From assembly GCF_017742245.1 (NCBI RefSeq), contig NZ_JAGHKO010000001.1, positions 959,061 through 1,023,060 on the forward strand: DNA of 64,000 nt, written 5' to 3'. The translations under genes were made by a program, and so were the position numbers. Position 1 is the stretch's first letter; every line of letters begins with the position of its first letter. The notes under the pieces were generated by a model. The model did not search any database. It was not told the origin of the DNA and saw nothing but the letters and a program-made list of their open reading frames with translations. Source of the stretch: Niastella soli. Its GTDB lineage: Bacteria; Bacteroidota; Bacteroidia; Chitinophagales; Chitinophagaceae. Below are positions 34,093-42,525 of the stretch, one piece after another.

Positions 34093-35793
34093 CTATCCCA
34101 TTTCTACTGAATGCTGCCCCGCTCCTTTTTCAAGTACAAGGGGCTTTAGCGCTTTGCGAAGATCTCCGCCATTTACAACAATACCGTCGCTTCCTTCGCC
34201 CTCTACCTGTAAAAATGCAGCGGCACTGCTTAATACACGGGCGGCGGCGATCAATACATCTTTTGAGTTAATGAGCCTGATCAGCTCAGAACCGGCGCTC
34301 CCTCGGGCGCTTAAGCCTGTTATAGACGCATCCTGCACATTATCAAATATTACGGCTGGGCGGGCATCGGGGTTTTCATATTCAAAACGTACATTATGCA
34401 GCGTTAAATTTTTTACATTACGGGCATACATCCCATAGGCGGGCGCGCCAAAAGGCGTTGTTCCCCATACACTAAAATATTCAGCTGCCACTTGAGGCAC
34501 CTCCCTCTTTAACGCCTGTTCTTTTGTGCCTCCGCCTGCATAGGTAACATGCACATCAGTAAAACTGATGTTTTCAAGAAAGGCCTTTCCCACGCCGTTC
34601 AAGGTTATGCAGGAGCTGATCTCTCCATCGAACACTTTTACATCAAACGGGATATCCGGGTGATTAACCGGTTTTTCCACTACGGTTGCCCGAATGCCAT
34701 TAAATGAGATATTACGCACATAGGAAAGTGGTTCACTGCTTTCACTGTCCGTGTTGCTCTTACCGGTAAAACCAATGCCGATGGGCCCGGTCACGTTCCG
34801 CATAATAATATTCGAGAAGCTAAGATTTTCTACCCGGGCCTTCCCCGAACTGATCTTTATGGGGCAGCCATATGTTTCATAGATCAAACAATTGCTTACT
34901 ACAATATTTTGCGCTTCGCCGCTGCCAAATCGAAAGATCGACCACCGTGTACTAAAGCTGCAATTGGTGACAGTAACAAACTGGTTGCTGCCAAAAAGGG
35001 CACAGGCATCGTCCTGGCATTGTATATCGCAGTTTGTGATGTGCACATACTGGCTGTCGTTAAAGTGAAATCCATCGTTGTTCTTATTTACCCGGTTATA
35101 TATTCTAATTCCTTGTAGCTGCACCTGTTTACAATGCAATATGCGGAAGCAATGGTACGCACTGCGTGTTAAAAAAACATCCCGAACCAGGAAATTGGTA
35201 CACTGATAGAATATGATCAAATGCGGCCGGTCGAAATTACCACCTGCTCCATGCTGGCCCGGCCCAGTATTATCACCTTTACCATTGTAGAATGCCTGGC
35301 CGTTTCCGTCGATTGTGCCTCGTCCTTCAATAGTAATATTTTCTGCGTTTACCGCATAAACGTAAACAATATTCCCATTCCCTGGCGGTACTCCTTTGCC
35401 TGCCGCATAGTCTTCGCGGCGGGTGCTGCCCAGTAACCTGCCCTGGGATAACAGGTGCAAGGTTACATTCGACTTTAACTCTATTGTTCCGCAAATAAAA
35501 TCACCCGCTGGTATCAATACAGTTCCGCCCAGCTCATTATAACAGGCATCAATTGCTGCCTGTATGGCTTTGGTGTTAAGGGTCTTCCCATCGCCTTTAG
35601 CCCCAAAATCACGCACATTAAAGATTCGGGCGCCTTGCAGGTTGTTATCCGACTGGCTTGTAGAAGCAGGTGCTGCCTGTACAGCCAGGCTGGGTAAAGC
35701 TGCACCGGCAACGGCAATTGCCGGAAGCGCCAGGTTTCCCAGCCATTGGCGGCGCGAAAAAATATTGGGCTGCAGCGAATCGTTACGTTTCAT
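34093..35793 (-). CDS. Tat-exported right-handed beta-helix protein, GH28-like
   Basis: The 566-residue protein has a twin-arginine-type signal (SRRQWLGNLALP, 13-24). The pectate-lyase-superfamily opening FNVRDFGAKGDGKTLNT (58-74) is followed by many beta-helix coils. NNDGFHF (Asp240) and CQDDACAL (Asp261-Asp262) match the first two catalytic blocks of GH28 polygalacturonases. The third block (GHG) is replaced by FRFGSGE, and the RIK block by PIKIS. It is therefore a GH28 relative whose reaction may differ. It stands alone, separated from the SusCD locus by 10 kb. Confidence 0.88.
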   Translation of the reverse strand: MKRNDSLQPNIFSRRQWLGNLALPAIAVAGAALPSLAVQAAPASTSQSDNNLQGARIFNVRDFGAKGDGKTLNTKAIQAAIDACYNELGGTVLIPAGDFICGTIELKSNVTLHLLSQGRLLGSTRREDYAAGKGVPPGNGNIVYVYAVNAENITIEGRGTIDGNGQAFYNGKGDNTGPGQHGAGGNFDRPHLIIFYQCTNFLVRDVFLTRSAYHCFRILHCKQVQLQGIRIYNRVNKNNDGFHFNDSQYVHITNCDIQCQDDACALFGSNQFVTVTNCSFSTRWSIFRFGSGEAQNIVVSNCLIYETYGCPIKISSGKARVENLSFSNIIMRNVTGPIGIGFTGKSNTDSESSEPLSYVRNISFNGIRATVVEKPVNHPDIPFDVKVFDGEISSCITLNGVGKAFLENISFTDVHVTYAGGGTKEQALKREVPQVAAEYFSVWGTTPFGAPAYGMYARNVKNLTLHNVRFEYENPDARPAVIFDNVQDASITGLSARGSAGSELIRLINSKDVLIAAARVLSSAAAFLQVEGEGSDGIVVNGGDLRKALKPLVLEKGAGQHSVEMG

Positions 35794-35902
35794 TGTAGTT
35801 TGGCTTATATAGCCAAATGTACAATGCAGGAACAGGTAGCAGGAACTGTAGAATGGCTTTTGACTAACCTATATTGGCTGTGTTTTGCGCAAAACGGTTT
35901 TC

Positions 35903-36280
35903 TTAATAAAAAAATTGCTCCGACACTATCTGACCATCCTTCACTTCATATAACATGATCTCATGAAGTTGGATCCTGCCATGTGGTTGTACCGTAATCT
36001 CCAATTCCCTGGTCACCGCAAAATGATTACCTGTTACAATCGGTTCGCTGGTGTAAGCCCGGTGCAATTCCGTAATGCGGCTTACAAACTCCTCTCCTTT
36101 CCTGCGAACATCGGTCTTACCTTCCGCATAACCCATATAGGGCGAATGAGCAGGATCGATACTTTTCACATCCTCCGCAAAAAATTCTTCCTGTATCTGG
36201 AACCACTTTTCCTGTTGAGCCAGTTCATTGAAACGGGCGGCTACTTCCTGTGTAGTCAGTATGGCTTGTTGCGTTGTCAT
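35903..36280 (-). CDS. NTF2/SnoaL-like small protein
   Basis: The 125-residue protein has a single cone-shaped NTF2-like fold: helical start (TTQEVAARFNELAQQEKWFQIQEEF shortened here to AARFNELAQQEKW), then FFAEDVKSIDPA, HFAVTRELEITV and HEIMLYEVKDGQIVSEQFFY. Proteins of this type bind or convert small molecules. The start at 36280 is preferred because a perfect -7 box lies 25 bases upstream of it; the longer start at 36307 would overlap the promoter. An activator-type direct repeat stands further upstream. Confidence 0.85.
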   Translation of the reverse strand: MTTQQAILTTQEVAARFNELAQQEKWFQIQEEFFAEDVKSIDPAHSPYMGYAEGKTDVRRKGEEFVSRITELHRAYTSEPIVTGNHFAVTRELEITVQPHGRIQLHEIMLYEVKDGQIVSEQFFY

Positions 36281-36304
36281 TGTTTTAATATTTGGTATGT
36301 ACAA

Positions 36305-36312
36305 CAAAGGTA
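36305..36312 (-). promoter_or_regulatory. -7 box for the NTF2-like gene
   Basis: The minus strand reads TACCTTTG, a perfect TAnnTTTG, 25 bases before the ATG at 36280. No -33 TTTG is present. Confidence 0.5.
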
Positions 36313-36343
36313 TTGTCCATATATGGCTTCAACAGGGCCCGGA

Positions 36344-36374
36344 TTGGACATTGTATAGGGTCGATTTGGACAAT
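36344..36374 (-). promoter_or_regulatory. Direct repeat with 22-bp period, LytTR-type activator site candidate
   Basis: TTGGACA occurs at 36344-36350 and 36366-36372, exactly 22 bp apart, with matching flanks (GATTGGACA / GATTTGGACAAT). It lies 32-60 bp upstream of the -7 box at 36305 on the minus strand, where an activator would replace the missing -33 box. A similar arrangement occurs at 63177. Confidence 0.42.
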
Positions 36375-36437
36375 AAACGGACCAGAGAGTGGCTTCAGGG
36401 GAGTTTACCCGGACTTAACAGGGATTTTGTCCCTTCC

Positions 36438-36519
36438 AGGTCCCTGTTAGGTCCTTGTTAGGTCCCTGTTAGGTCCTTGTTAGGTCCCTGTGAGGTCCTT
36501 GTTATGTCCCTGTGAGGTC
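36438..36519. repeat. 11-bp tandem repeat, about 7.5 copies
   Basis: Units AGGTCCCTGTT and AGGTCCTTGTT alternate, so the real period is also 22 bp. The last copies drift to AGGTCCCTGTG and ATGTCCCTGTG. The array lies between the NTF2-like promoter and the terminator of the lipoprotein gene, outside any gene. No spacers are present. Nothing identifies a function; slippage during replication could create it. Confidence 0.9.
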
Positions 36520-36554
36520 ATCAAATGCTGGGGGCAATTGGGGTGTAAATGAAT

Positions 36555-36590
36555 AAAGGGTGTCAAAAGTAACTTTGACACCCTCTTTTA
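36555..36590 (-). terminator. Terminator of the lipoprotein gene at 36615
   Basis: AGGGTGTCAAA (36557-36567) pairs perfectly with TTTGACACCCT (36574-36584). The minus strand continues with TTTATTC, and the plus strand with CTTTTA, so it may act both ways. Confidence 0.75.
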
Positions 36591-36614
36591 GCTTGAAAAC
36601 CTTTAACCTATGTC

Positions 36615-37496
36615 TTAATCGCACTTAAATCCAAAACTAATGCTCGTAATAATAGATTGGCCATTGGTAGTGGTGGCCGTCATAGTTGCTTTTTCCAACC
36701 TGGGACCTTTTGCTGAATACACATACTGGATAGACTTATACCAGTTTAAATTAGTGCCATAATAGCCATACACTTTTGACTGTACGCCGGTCACATTGTT
36801 CTTATTGGGTTTGTCGGTTTTAAAGGGTCTGTAATCGTTGATCTCATACAGGTAGCTAGCCTCCGGATACCACGGGGTATTATCGTATGTGAAATTGATC
36901 GTGTCTGCACTCAGCTTGGCGTACGGGGGTATAGAATATTCATAATGGATATTTTCCCGTTGTGTCAGGTTGCCATTCTGATAAGTCAATTTAGTTTCTT
37001 CCGAAAGCGTCTTTCCAAAAGCATAGGTCTTCAAACCAGTAAGATACCCATCACCATTGTATTCGTACAGGGTTTTATCCTGACGCCAAAAGTCATTTTC
37101 TGATTTAGTAGGTGGCTTATAAAGAAAATTTTCGTGGTCAGTAATACGGCCATTATTGTCAAGTGTATAAATGGCCCGGCTCGCTAAATTTGAATCGGCA
37201 ACCTTGTTTATATAACTACGCAGGGTAACTTTACCAGGTTCATAAGAGTACAAAATGAATGAGTACATGGCTTCTTTGCGTATAACCCTTTTCAGACTGT
37301 CGTACGTTATAGTGAAATTATCATTGTAATAAGGCGCGTTCTTCAAAGTCTCATAATTCACCTCTGTAAGCAGGCATTTTGATGAATCGATTTTAGGGCC
37401 TGGGGGTGTGGGATCACCACCGGACGAATCTTTTTTGGAACAGGAGATAATAATGCATAATGCCACAGATACGGGCATAATCCTTTTGATTTTCAT
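36615..37496 (-). CDS. Lipoprotein of unknown function with repeated beta hairpins
   Basis: The 293-residue protein has a lipoprotein signal with the lipobox IISC (Cys at 19), followed by a Ser/Gly/Pro linker. The body contains repeated hairpins of the kind ITYDSLKRVIRK, YTLDNNGRITDHEN, YEYNGDGYLTGLKTY and LTYQNGNLTQRE, resembling RHS/YD-like or DUF4595-like repeats of Bacteroidota lipoproteins. It probably sits in the outer membrane. No enzyme motif is seen. It is monocistronic. Confidence 0.82.
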   Translation of the reverse strand: MKIKRIMPVSVALCIIISCSKKDSSGGDPTPPGPKIDSSKCLLTEVNYETLKNAPYYNDNFTITYDSLKRVIRKEAMYSFILYSYEPGKVTLRSYINKVADSNLASRAIYTLDNNGRITDHENFLYKPPTKSENDFWRQDKTLYEYNGDGYLTGLKTYAFGKTLSEETKLTYQNGNLTQRENIHYEYSIPPYAKLSADTINFTYDNTPWYPEASYLYEINDYRPFKTDKPNKNNVTGVQSKVYGYYGTNLNWYKSIQYVYSAKGPRLEKATMTATTTNGQSIITSISFGFKCD

Positions 37497-37743
37497 GGGA
37501 AGTGTTTAGATTAATTAGATCGCTAAAATACATAGTGAGTATGCGAATATGCAAGCTTCCGATTGAAATTATTTAGTACCTGCCACCCGGGAAGATTACA
37601 AGTATTCAACATATATGGCGCTCCATAAGGCTTTCCCGTAAAATAATACATCACATTAATGAACTGTATCATTGCTTACTCATAGATCTTTTTTTAATTT
37701 GAAGATCCCAAACTAACCGTTTACACTAACGACCACTGCTGCA

Positions 37744-38131
37744 ATGAGAACCGATTTAAAACCCGAAGCGCCATTACTACTATTGGTTGATGACAACCAC
37801 GACATGCGCCAGTTCCTGAACTTACAATTAAAAAAAATTTACCCGATAGAGTTTGCCAGAGATGGCGAAGAGGGCTGGCAAAAAGCCGTAAGCCTTATTC
37901 CCGATCTGATCATAAGCGATATTATAATGCAGGTAATGGATGGCATACAACTGCTGGACAAAGTGAAGAACGACATTAATACCAGTCATATCCCGGTTAT
38001 TACTTTCAGCCAAACACTCCATTGAAAGCCAGATAGAAGGGCTTGAAATACTGGGCAGATCATTACATCACAAACCTTTCAATAACGAATTTCTGTTTGC
38101 CAGCATTGTTCAGTGGAAGGCTCCGATGTAA
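37744..38131 (+). pseudogene. Relic of a response-regulator receiver domain
   Basis: The intact part (MRTDLKPEAPLLLLVDDNHD..., 80 codons) is a receiver domain as found at the C-terminus of Bacteroidota hybrid histidine kinases. It has the DD pair and the phosphoacceptor Asp in IISDIIM; the usual Pro after it is Gln. After PVIT the frame breaks three times. AKHSIESQIEGLE, then YWADHYIT, then KPFNNEFLFASIVQWK lie in successive different frames and together complete the domain. No kinase or HTH part is present nearby. This is a truncated, frameshifted remnant; translation as annotated would stop at 38025. Confidence 0.8.
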
Positions 38132-38147
38132 TCATCGGGACCTTTTA
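38118..38147 (+). terminator. Terminator after the receiver relic
   Basis: CCGATG-TAAT-CATCGG (38123-38138) forms a hairpin, extended by AGG/CCT, with TTTTATT after it. The relic's final stop codon lies in the loop. Confidence 0.55.
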
Positions 38148-38159
38148 TTATTTGCATTG

Positions 38160-38780
38160 CTAAAAATCAACGCTAAAAGAGGCTATCCAGTAGTTATCAG
38201 AAGTAAAAGGATCAAAATAAAAAACGCCAGCCCTGAACCGGCCAAAATAATATTCCGCAAAAAAACCGCGCTGTATTTCAAATTTTGTTTCAAACAATTT
38301 TGTTCGTTGGGCAATAAGGCCAGTGCGTATTGGTTTAATGGGACGTACAGCCAGTTCTGAATACATATAAAAGAAATTACCTTCCTTCGATTCAAAATCA
38401 AATACGTATTCACTTTCCGCATAGAAATCCAACTTTCGATACATGATCTCCATTTCAACACCCGGTGCCAGTCCATTTGTATTACCAACCACCACAGCAG
38501 CCATGGGCACCAATACAAATTTCACCCCTTCACCAAACTTACATCTTCTACCCGCCCAAAACGAAGCAGTGTTCCTGTCTTCATAATTATACCGGCCTTC
38601 CAGGTGAAGGTTTTTATGACGAACATACAGGGTTGGGTTAAAAAAATCTTCTTCGCCGGGTAGAATGAACATTTCTGCCCAGGCAGAAAAATTCCATGTA
38701 GCACCTGAATCAACTTTATTTTCCTGTGCCAGCAATTTTAATGGAGCAATGCCTAACAAAAGCAATAAATATTTTATCAT
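38160..38780 (-). CDS. Small outer-membrane barrel-like protein
   Basis: The 206-residue protein has a signal peptide (1-18, ending LLA). The rest alternates polar and hydrophobic residues in long strands with many aromatics (WNFSAWAEMFIL, HLEGRYNYEDRNTASFWAG, KLDFYAESEYVFDF) and ends in Phe, like an outer-membrane barrel. The family is unknown. The start at 38780 lies two bases after the upstream membrane-protein stop, and its ribosome site GGAGGG is inside that gene's last codons, so translation is coupled. The longer start at 38798 overlaps the neighbour. Confidence 0.8.
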   Translation of the reverse strand: MIKYLLLLLGIAPLKLLAQENKVDSGATWNFSAWAEMFILPGEEDFFNPTLYVRHKNLHLEGRYNYEDRNTASFWAGRRCKFGEGVKFVLVPMAAVVVGNTNGLAPGVEMEIMYRKLDFYAESEYVFDFESKEGNFFYMYSELAVRPIKPIRTGLIAQRTKLFETKFEIQRGFFAEYYFGRFRAGVFYFDPFTSDNYWIASFSVDF

Positions 38781-38781
38781 A

Positions 38782-39435
38782 CTACCCTCCCAGTGCAATG
38801 GTTATAAAAACCAGCAGTACGCCTATGATTACCATAATGGTTCCCATCAGCCATTTATTAAATCCCACGTATCTGGCTACAGACCACCCGCATAAGAACA
38901 TCATTATAATGGCAACCAGGTTTGAAACACGTAATGCAAGTATGGAATCATGTATTAATACAAATGGTACTGCAACGGTAAAAGTTGAAAAGAAAATCAG
39001 GAGAAAAACGGCTATTGATTTCAATAAGTCACGAGGGGTCAACTGAATATGCCCGCTTGAATTTGGCAGGTTAGTTAGTTTTATCCTGATTTGATCCAGT
39101 TCTTCCGCTGGAATAACTGAGGCTACAATAGGCGGTAAAGCATCAGCAAGGTACTTTCTTGCTTTGTCGGTCTCTAAATTTTTAACCGCATTAAAGATGT
39201 TCTTATTCCGACTTTTTTGGGCCAGCACACCAATAAGAAACATGATGGCATCAACAATGCCCCATGCAAGATTACAACCCACCGCGCCAATCAATAATTG
39301 CCTGATGTCCACTTGTCCGGCATTGGCAACACTGATTGAACAGGTAAATGTGAGCGTCATTATTAAGCCGAACAGGATCTCAGCAGCTCTTTCTGTCGGC
39401 GTTAATAACCTTTTTGATTTGTTAAGTGGTGCCAT
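38782..39435 (-). CDS. Integral membrane protein, possibly VIT/CCC1-like
   Basis: The 217-residue protein has five predicted membrane helices: two near the start (about 18-36, 45-68), a soluble stretch of about 60 residues, then three more (about 140-160, 165-185, 193-215). AAEILFGLIMTLTFTCSISVA followed by LIGAVGCNLAWGIVDAIMFLIG recalls the first helices of VIT1/CCC1 iron/manganese transporters, but the match is loose. It forms a two-gene unit with the barrel protein at 38160. Confidence 0.72.
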   Translation of the reverse strand: MAPLNKSKRLLTPTERAAEILFGLIMTLTFTCSISVANAGQVDIRQLLIGAVGCNLAWGIVDAIMFLIGVLAQKSRNKNIFNAVKNLETDKARKYLADALPPIVASVIPAEELDQIRIKLTNLPNSSGHIQLTPRDLLKSIAVFLLIFFSTFTVAVPFVLIHDSILALRVSNLVAIIMMFLCGWSVARYVGFNKWLMGTIMVIIGVLLVFITIALGG

Positions 39436-39752
39436 GTTGCAGCGTACTCATCCCGCTTCGCCAAAGCTAAGACAATGAACAACCCTGCGTTCAGGTGTTA
39501 AACCGTTAAATGAAAAACCCGCATAAAATTTGATCTTATGCCGTTGCTAAAAGGTTGCCACAATTAATAAAGCGGCCTGGCAAGTTTTATAAAATAGATA
39601 GACCTGTATATTATTTATTCGTAATTCATGATTTATTAATATGGAGAACTTTCACCTATAATAACCGTTACAGAGCCTTGATTGATATGGCTACCAGCCT
39701 TTGAGATTCCAGCTAATTGTTGTATCCTGTTCCTTCAATTAAAAAACACAGC
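39436..39752. other. Intergenic region without recognised gene
   Basis: 317 bp between divergent genes at 39435 (minus) and 39753 (plus). It is AT-rich, with no reading frame that looks coding, no clear promoter box and no stable hairpin that I can find. Confidence 0.5.
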
Positions 39753-40235
39753 ATGGGATTCAATGTATCAGGGATTGTTATAAACAAAAATTTTGAAAAT
39801 AATTTTGAAGAGTTACAAGAGCAGCTTGGATTAGAACTTAATTATGAAAAAGACATCATCTTTGAAGAAGCCTCTTCCAATTTTAAAGATGAGACTATTT
39901 GTGATATCTATTATAGCGAAAAGGGCACCTTACTTTTTATTGGTGCGGAACAATGTCTGGAAAGGGTGGGCATTGATGAAGGTAATACCCTGATCTTTGT
40001 GCTGCATGAAATTTCCATGGCCTTTAGTCTTCATTATTACGAAAACGGAGATTGTAAGCGTGCTTTTTTTGATTTTAATGGAGAGCGGAAATTAGAAGAG
40101 GGAGAAAAACTGCCTGCTGAGGAAAACCAAACAGATGGTTCAGCCGTGATCTGGAACCAATTGGGCGTTGTTTTAGGAAAAAGTTTCTGGAGCATTGAAC
40201 CTGGCGAAAAAGCTATGCGGTATAAAATAGTTTAA
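39753..40235 (+). CDS. Cytoplasmic protein of unknown function
   Basis: The 160-residue acidic protein has no signal peptide or membrane helix. A mixed alpha/beta pattern (MGFNVSGIVINKNFENNFEELQEQLG, shortened: GFNVSGIVINKNFENN; GTLLFIGAEQCLE; LIFVLHEISMAFSLHYYENG) suggests a small single domain. I do not recognise it. Similar lone proteins in Bacteroidota lie near polymorphic-toxin immunity genes, but nothing of that kind is here. The ATG at 39753 is preferred over an upstream start at 39717 because conserved-looking sequence begins there. It ends at a strong bidirectional terminator. Confidence 0.72.
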   Translation: MGFNVSGIVINKNFENNFEELQEQLGLELNYEKDIIFEEASSNFKDETICDIYYSEKGTLLFIGAEQCLERVGIDEGNTLIFVLHEISMAFSLHYYENGDCKRAFFDFNGERKLEEGEKLPAEENQTDGSAVIWNQLGVVLGKSFWSIEPGEKAMRYKIV

Positions 40236-40247
40236 GGCCTTATAATG

Positions 40248-40288
40248 AAAAACTGCCTGTCCGGTTTAGCACCAGCCAGGCAGTTTTT
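40248..40288. terminator. Bidirectional terminator between convergent genes
   Basis: AAAAACTGCCTG (40248-40259) pairs with CAGGCAGTTTTT (40277-40288). The T run on the plus strand and the A run on the complementary side allow termination both ways. Confidence 0.85.
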
Positions 40289-40297
40289 TATTTTATA

Positions 40298-40852
40298 TTA
40301 GTCGAACTTCTTTACCTGTTCCCGAATAAAGCTGTCTTCAAAGGCCGATCGGGCTGAAAAATCAATCCTTTTTTCGCGCCAACGACCCATGATCTTTACC
40401 AATATATCATAGTGATTAAAAGTGCCCAGGTAAAAGATCAGATCGTACCCTACACCTCGATAAGCGAATGAGATATTATTTCTATCACCGTATTCTGTGG
40501 TTAACAATTTTCGTCCTACTGGTCCCGCATTTTGATGTTTAAATGTGTCAAATGCATGAATATATACTTTAAGCTTTTCCACTTCCTGGATCGGTATGTG
40601 CAATGTCCCCCAGATCAATTCATCGGGCGTAAGCACCAGCTTTCGATCATCGACAGACCGGATTGAAAAGATCGACTTTGGCCGCAGTACGCCATATACG
40701 GCAAAAAATATTAATAATGCAATTCCCAATAGATTAAATAGCGGATGTAAGGAGGAAGAGAAGTAAAAAAACAATACGGTTGCCACAACCATAAGCGCTA
40801 ACATCCAGGGTGCAGAGCGCCTGTATTTATATACTGTTGTTGTAAGTTTCAA
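40298..40852 (-). CDS. Two-helix membrane protein with PH-like domain
   Basis: The 184-residue protein has two adjacent membrane helices (about 14-32 and 37-54). A C-terminal domain begins IFSIRSVDDRKLVLTPDELIWGTLHIPIQEVEKLKVY, quoted in part as LTPDELIWGTLHIP. The pattern fits bacterial PH-like (YcxB-type) modules, in which a beta barrel follows a membrane hairpin. Function is unknown. It is monocistronic. Confidence 0.72.
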   Translation of the reverse strand: MKLTTTVYKYRRSAPWMLALMVVATVLFFYFSSSLHPLFNLLGIALLIFFAVYGVLRPKSIFSIRSVDDRKLVLTPDELIWGTLHIPIQEVEKLKVYIHAFDTFKHQNAGPVGRKLLTTEYGDRNNISFAYRGVGYDLIFYLGTFNHYDILVKIMGRWREKRIDFSARSAFEDSFIREQVKKFD

Positions 40853-41033
40853 TTGGCGAAAGATTTGTTGACCTAAAGTACCACCTTTTGTTTATTTGCA
40901 CAATATGGCTTACAGGTGGTGCCCTGATATGTAAAATGGCCTCACGCAGGATGAAGCCATTTTGATATCGCGGGTAAAAGACTACGATTACCGTTTTGTA
41001 ATTTCACCGGGGTTCAGGACATGCCGGGGCGGA

Positions 41034-41642
41034 TTAATCTTCTTCATCATATCCCTCTTCTTCCGCATAAAACAGGCTCTGGTCAAATTCCATTACCATT
41101 ATCTGTTCCATAGGTATAAAAGATTCCTCCCCCTCCTCATCAATAAGATTTATGAACTGTCGTAAGCGCTGTTTACCCTCCAGCTCAAGATCAAAAGAGG
41201 CCAAACAACCATCCACTAATGAAGGATAAAGCAATGGATTTCTCTGGCTATGGTCTTCGGGCGCATTCCCTTTGTGAAGAACAATTGCCGAGGGCAAAGC
41301 CCCCTCTGCGGTCCCTTTATCTATTATGCCAAAATTATCAGTATAACTTCCCTGGTGTTCTACCCCTGCAGCCGGGTCAATACAAAAGATCACTCTTGCA
41401 ATTGATTTTTCGTTGATAACCACCTGACGACTATACGTGGTCTCAAACCACAAAAATGAAATCCGGTCTTCCTCATACGATCCATCAGCATTCAATCTAA
41501 GACTATCAATCAGGTATTGCTTATTCTCAACGTCAATAGGATATTTCAACACTTTGCCATTCAATAATTCTATTCTTAAGGTATGCACTACGTTTTCGTT
41601 AAATTCTACTTCTTGCATTTTAGGTTTGGATTTATTCGGCAA
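41034..41642 (-). CDS. Acidic cytoplasmic protein of unknown function
   Basis: The 202-residue protein lacks a signal peptide and membrane helices. It is rich in Glu and Asp, and its C-terminus is strongly acidic (AEEEGYDEED). Two similar stretches, LRIELLNGKVLKYPIDVENKQYL and ASFDLELEGKQRLRQFINL, each have a beta strand then a helix and may be repeats; they are quoted only in part (LLNGKVLKYPID; LELEGKQRLRQF). I recognise no family. A second start at 41618 (MQEVEFNEN) is possible. Confidence 0.65.
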   Translation of the reverse strand: MPNKSKPKMQEVEFNENVVHTLRIELLNGKVLKYPIDVENKQYLIDSLRLNADGSYEEDRISFLWFETTYSRQVVINEKSIARVIFCIDPAAGVEHQGSYTDNFGIIDKGTAEGALPSAIVLHKGNAPEDHSQRNPLLYPSLVDGCLASFDLELEGKQRLRQFINLIDEEGEESFIPMEQIMVMEFDQSLFYAEEEGYDEED

Positions 41643-41660
41643 TAATAATGTTTTGCGGGC

Positions 41661-41690
41661 AAAAAAAATCCCCGACGATAACGTCGGGGA
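41661..41690 (-). terminator. Terminator of the barrel gene at 41719
   Basis: TCCCCGACG-ATAA-CGTCGGGGA is a perfect 9-bp stem. On the minus strand it is followed by eight T. Confidence 0.9.
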
Positions 41691-41718
41691 CTTATATTGA
41701 AAAGATTATACTTGCTTA

Positions 41719-42324
41719 TTATTTCTTTCCACCACCGATAACAAATCCAAGTTTGATACCCATGTAACCGTTCTTGGAAGAGTAAGTAGTTTTAACGCCT
41801 GAACCATTAACTGATTCGATCTTGGTAGAAGGAATGATATTATATTCCAAACCTACACGGAAGTGACTGAGCTCAACACCCGCTCTAACCATTTCGCCAA
41901 ATTTAGAACCGCCGCCAACAGAAGCAGTGCTACCGTTACTGGTAACATCAGCAGAAGCCAGGGAAAATATACCTAAACCAGCACCTGCAAACGGACGAAC
42001 AGTGGTTTGAGTGAAATAATAATCGCCGGTCAGTAAATAAGATCCTGCAGCTTTTACAGAAGCCTCTGCTGCATTTCCATTTGCATCAACTATTCCGCGG
42101 GCCATAACTGCAGCTTCCATGCGAAGACCAACAGACAGGTTGGGAATTACTTCATATTTAGGCTCAACTACAAATAAAACGCCGCCTTTAGCGCCTTCGC
42201 CACCAGGGATTGCATAACCCAAACTAACGTCTACTTTAAAAGGTTTAAAGGGGGATTCGGTTTGTGCTTTAGCACCGATAATGGCTGATAACAATAGGAT
42301 ACTGAGAGTAAACTTTTTCATCAT
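41719..42324 (-). CDS. Outer-membrane beta-barrel protein
   Basis: The 201-residue protein has a signal peptide (1-20, ending AKA) and an eight-strand-like barrel: FKVDVSLGYAIPGG, NLSVGLRMEAAVMA, YLLTGDYYFTQTTVRPFAGAG, VRAGVELSHFRVGLEYNIIPS and NGYMGIKLGFVIGGG. The F-AGAGLG turn is typical of OmpW/OmpA-like PF13505 barrels. Structural or small porin roles are possible. It is monocistronic with a strong terminator. Confidence 0.88.
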   Translation of the reverse strand: MMKKFTLSILLLSAIIGAKAQTESPFKPFKVDVSLGYAIPGGEGAKGGVLFVVEPKYEVIPNLSVGLRMEAAVMARGIVDANGNAAEASVKAAGSYLLTGDYYFTQTTVRPFAGAGLGIFSLASADVTSNGSTASVGGGSKFGEMVRAGVELSHFRVGLEYNIIPSTKIESVNGSGVKTTYSSKNGYMGIKLGFVIGGGKK

Positions 42325-42525
42325 TTAATTGTTTGCACACAAAATAGAAGGCAATTTTTTCTAATGCAAGCAAAACAGATGTTAAAATAAAGATCGGGGG
42401 TTAATACACGTGACAACTAGTAATATTACTTGCGTATTTTACTTATCTAAATTATATACAATTATAATTCTCTGATAAATTGCTATTAACACAATAAATT
42501 TATTGTGTGTTAGAGTTAGTTTTTT

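Noticed and set aside
36438-36519. CRISPR array
   Set aside because: The repeats are only 11 bp, contiguous and without spacers, and no cas genes are present.
37744-38025. Intact stand-alone response regulator of 93 residues
   Set aside because: The remaining third of the receiver domain follows in three different frames, so the gene is a relic.
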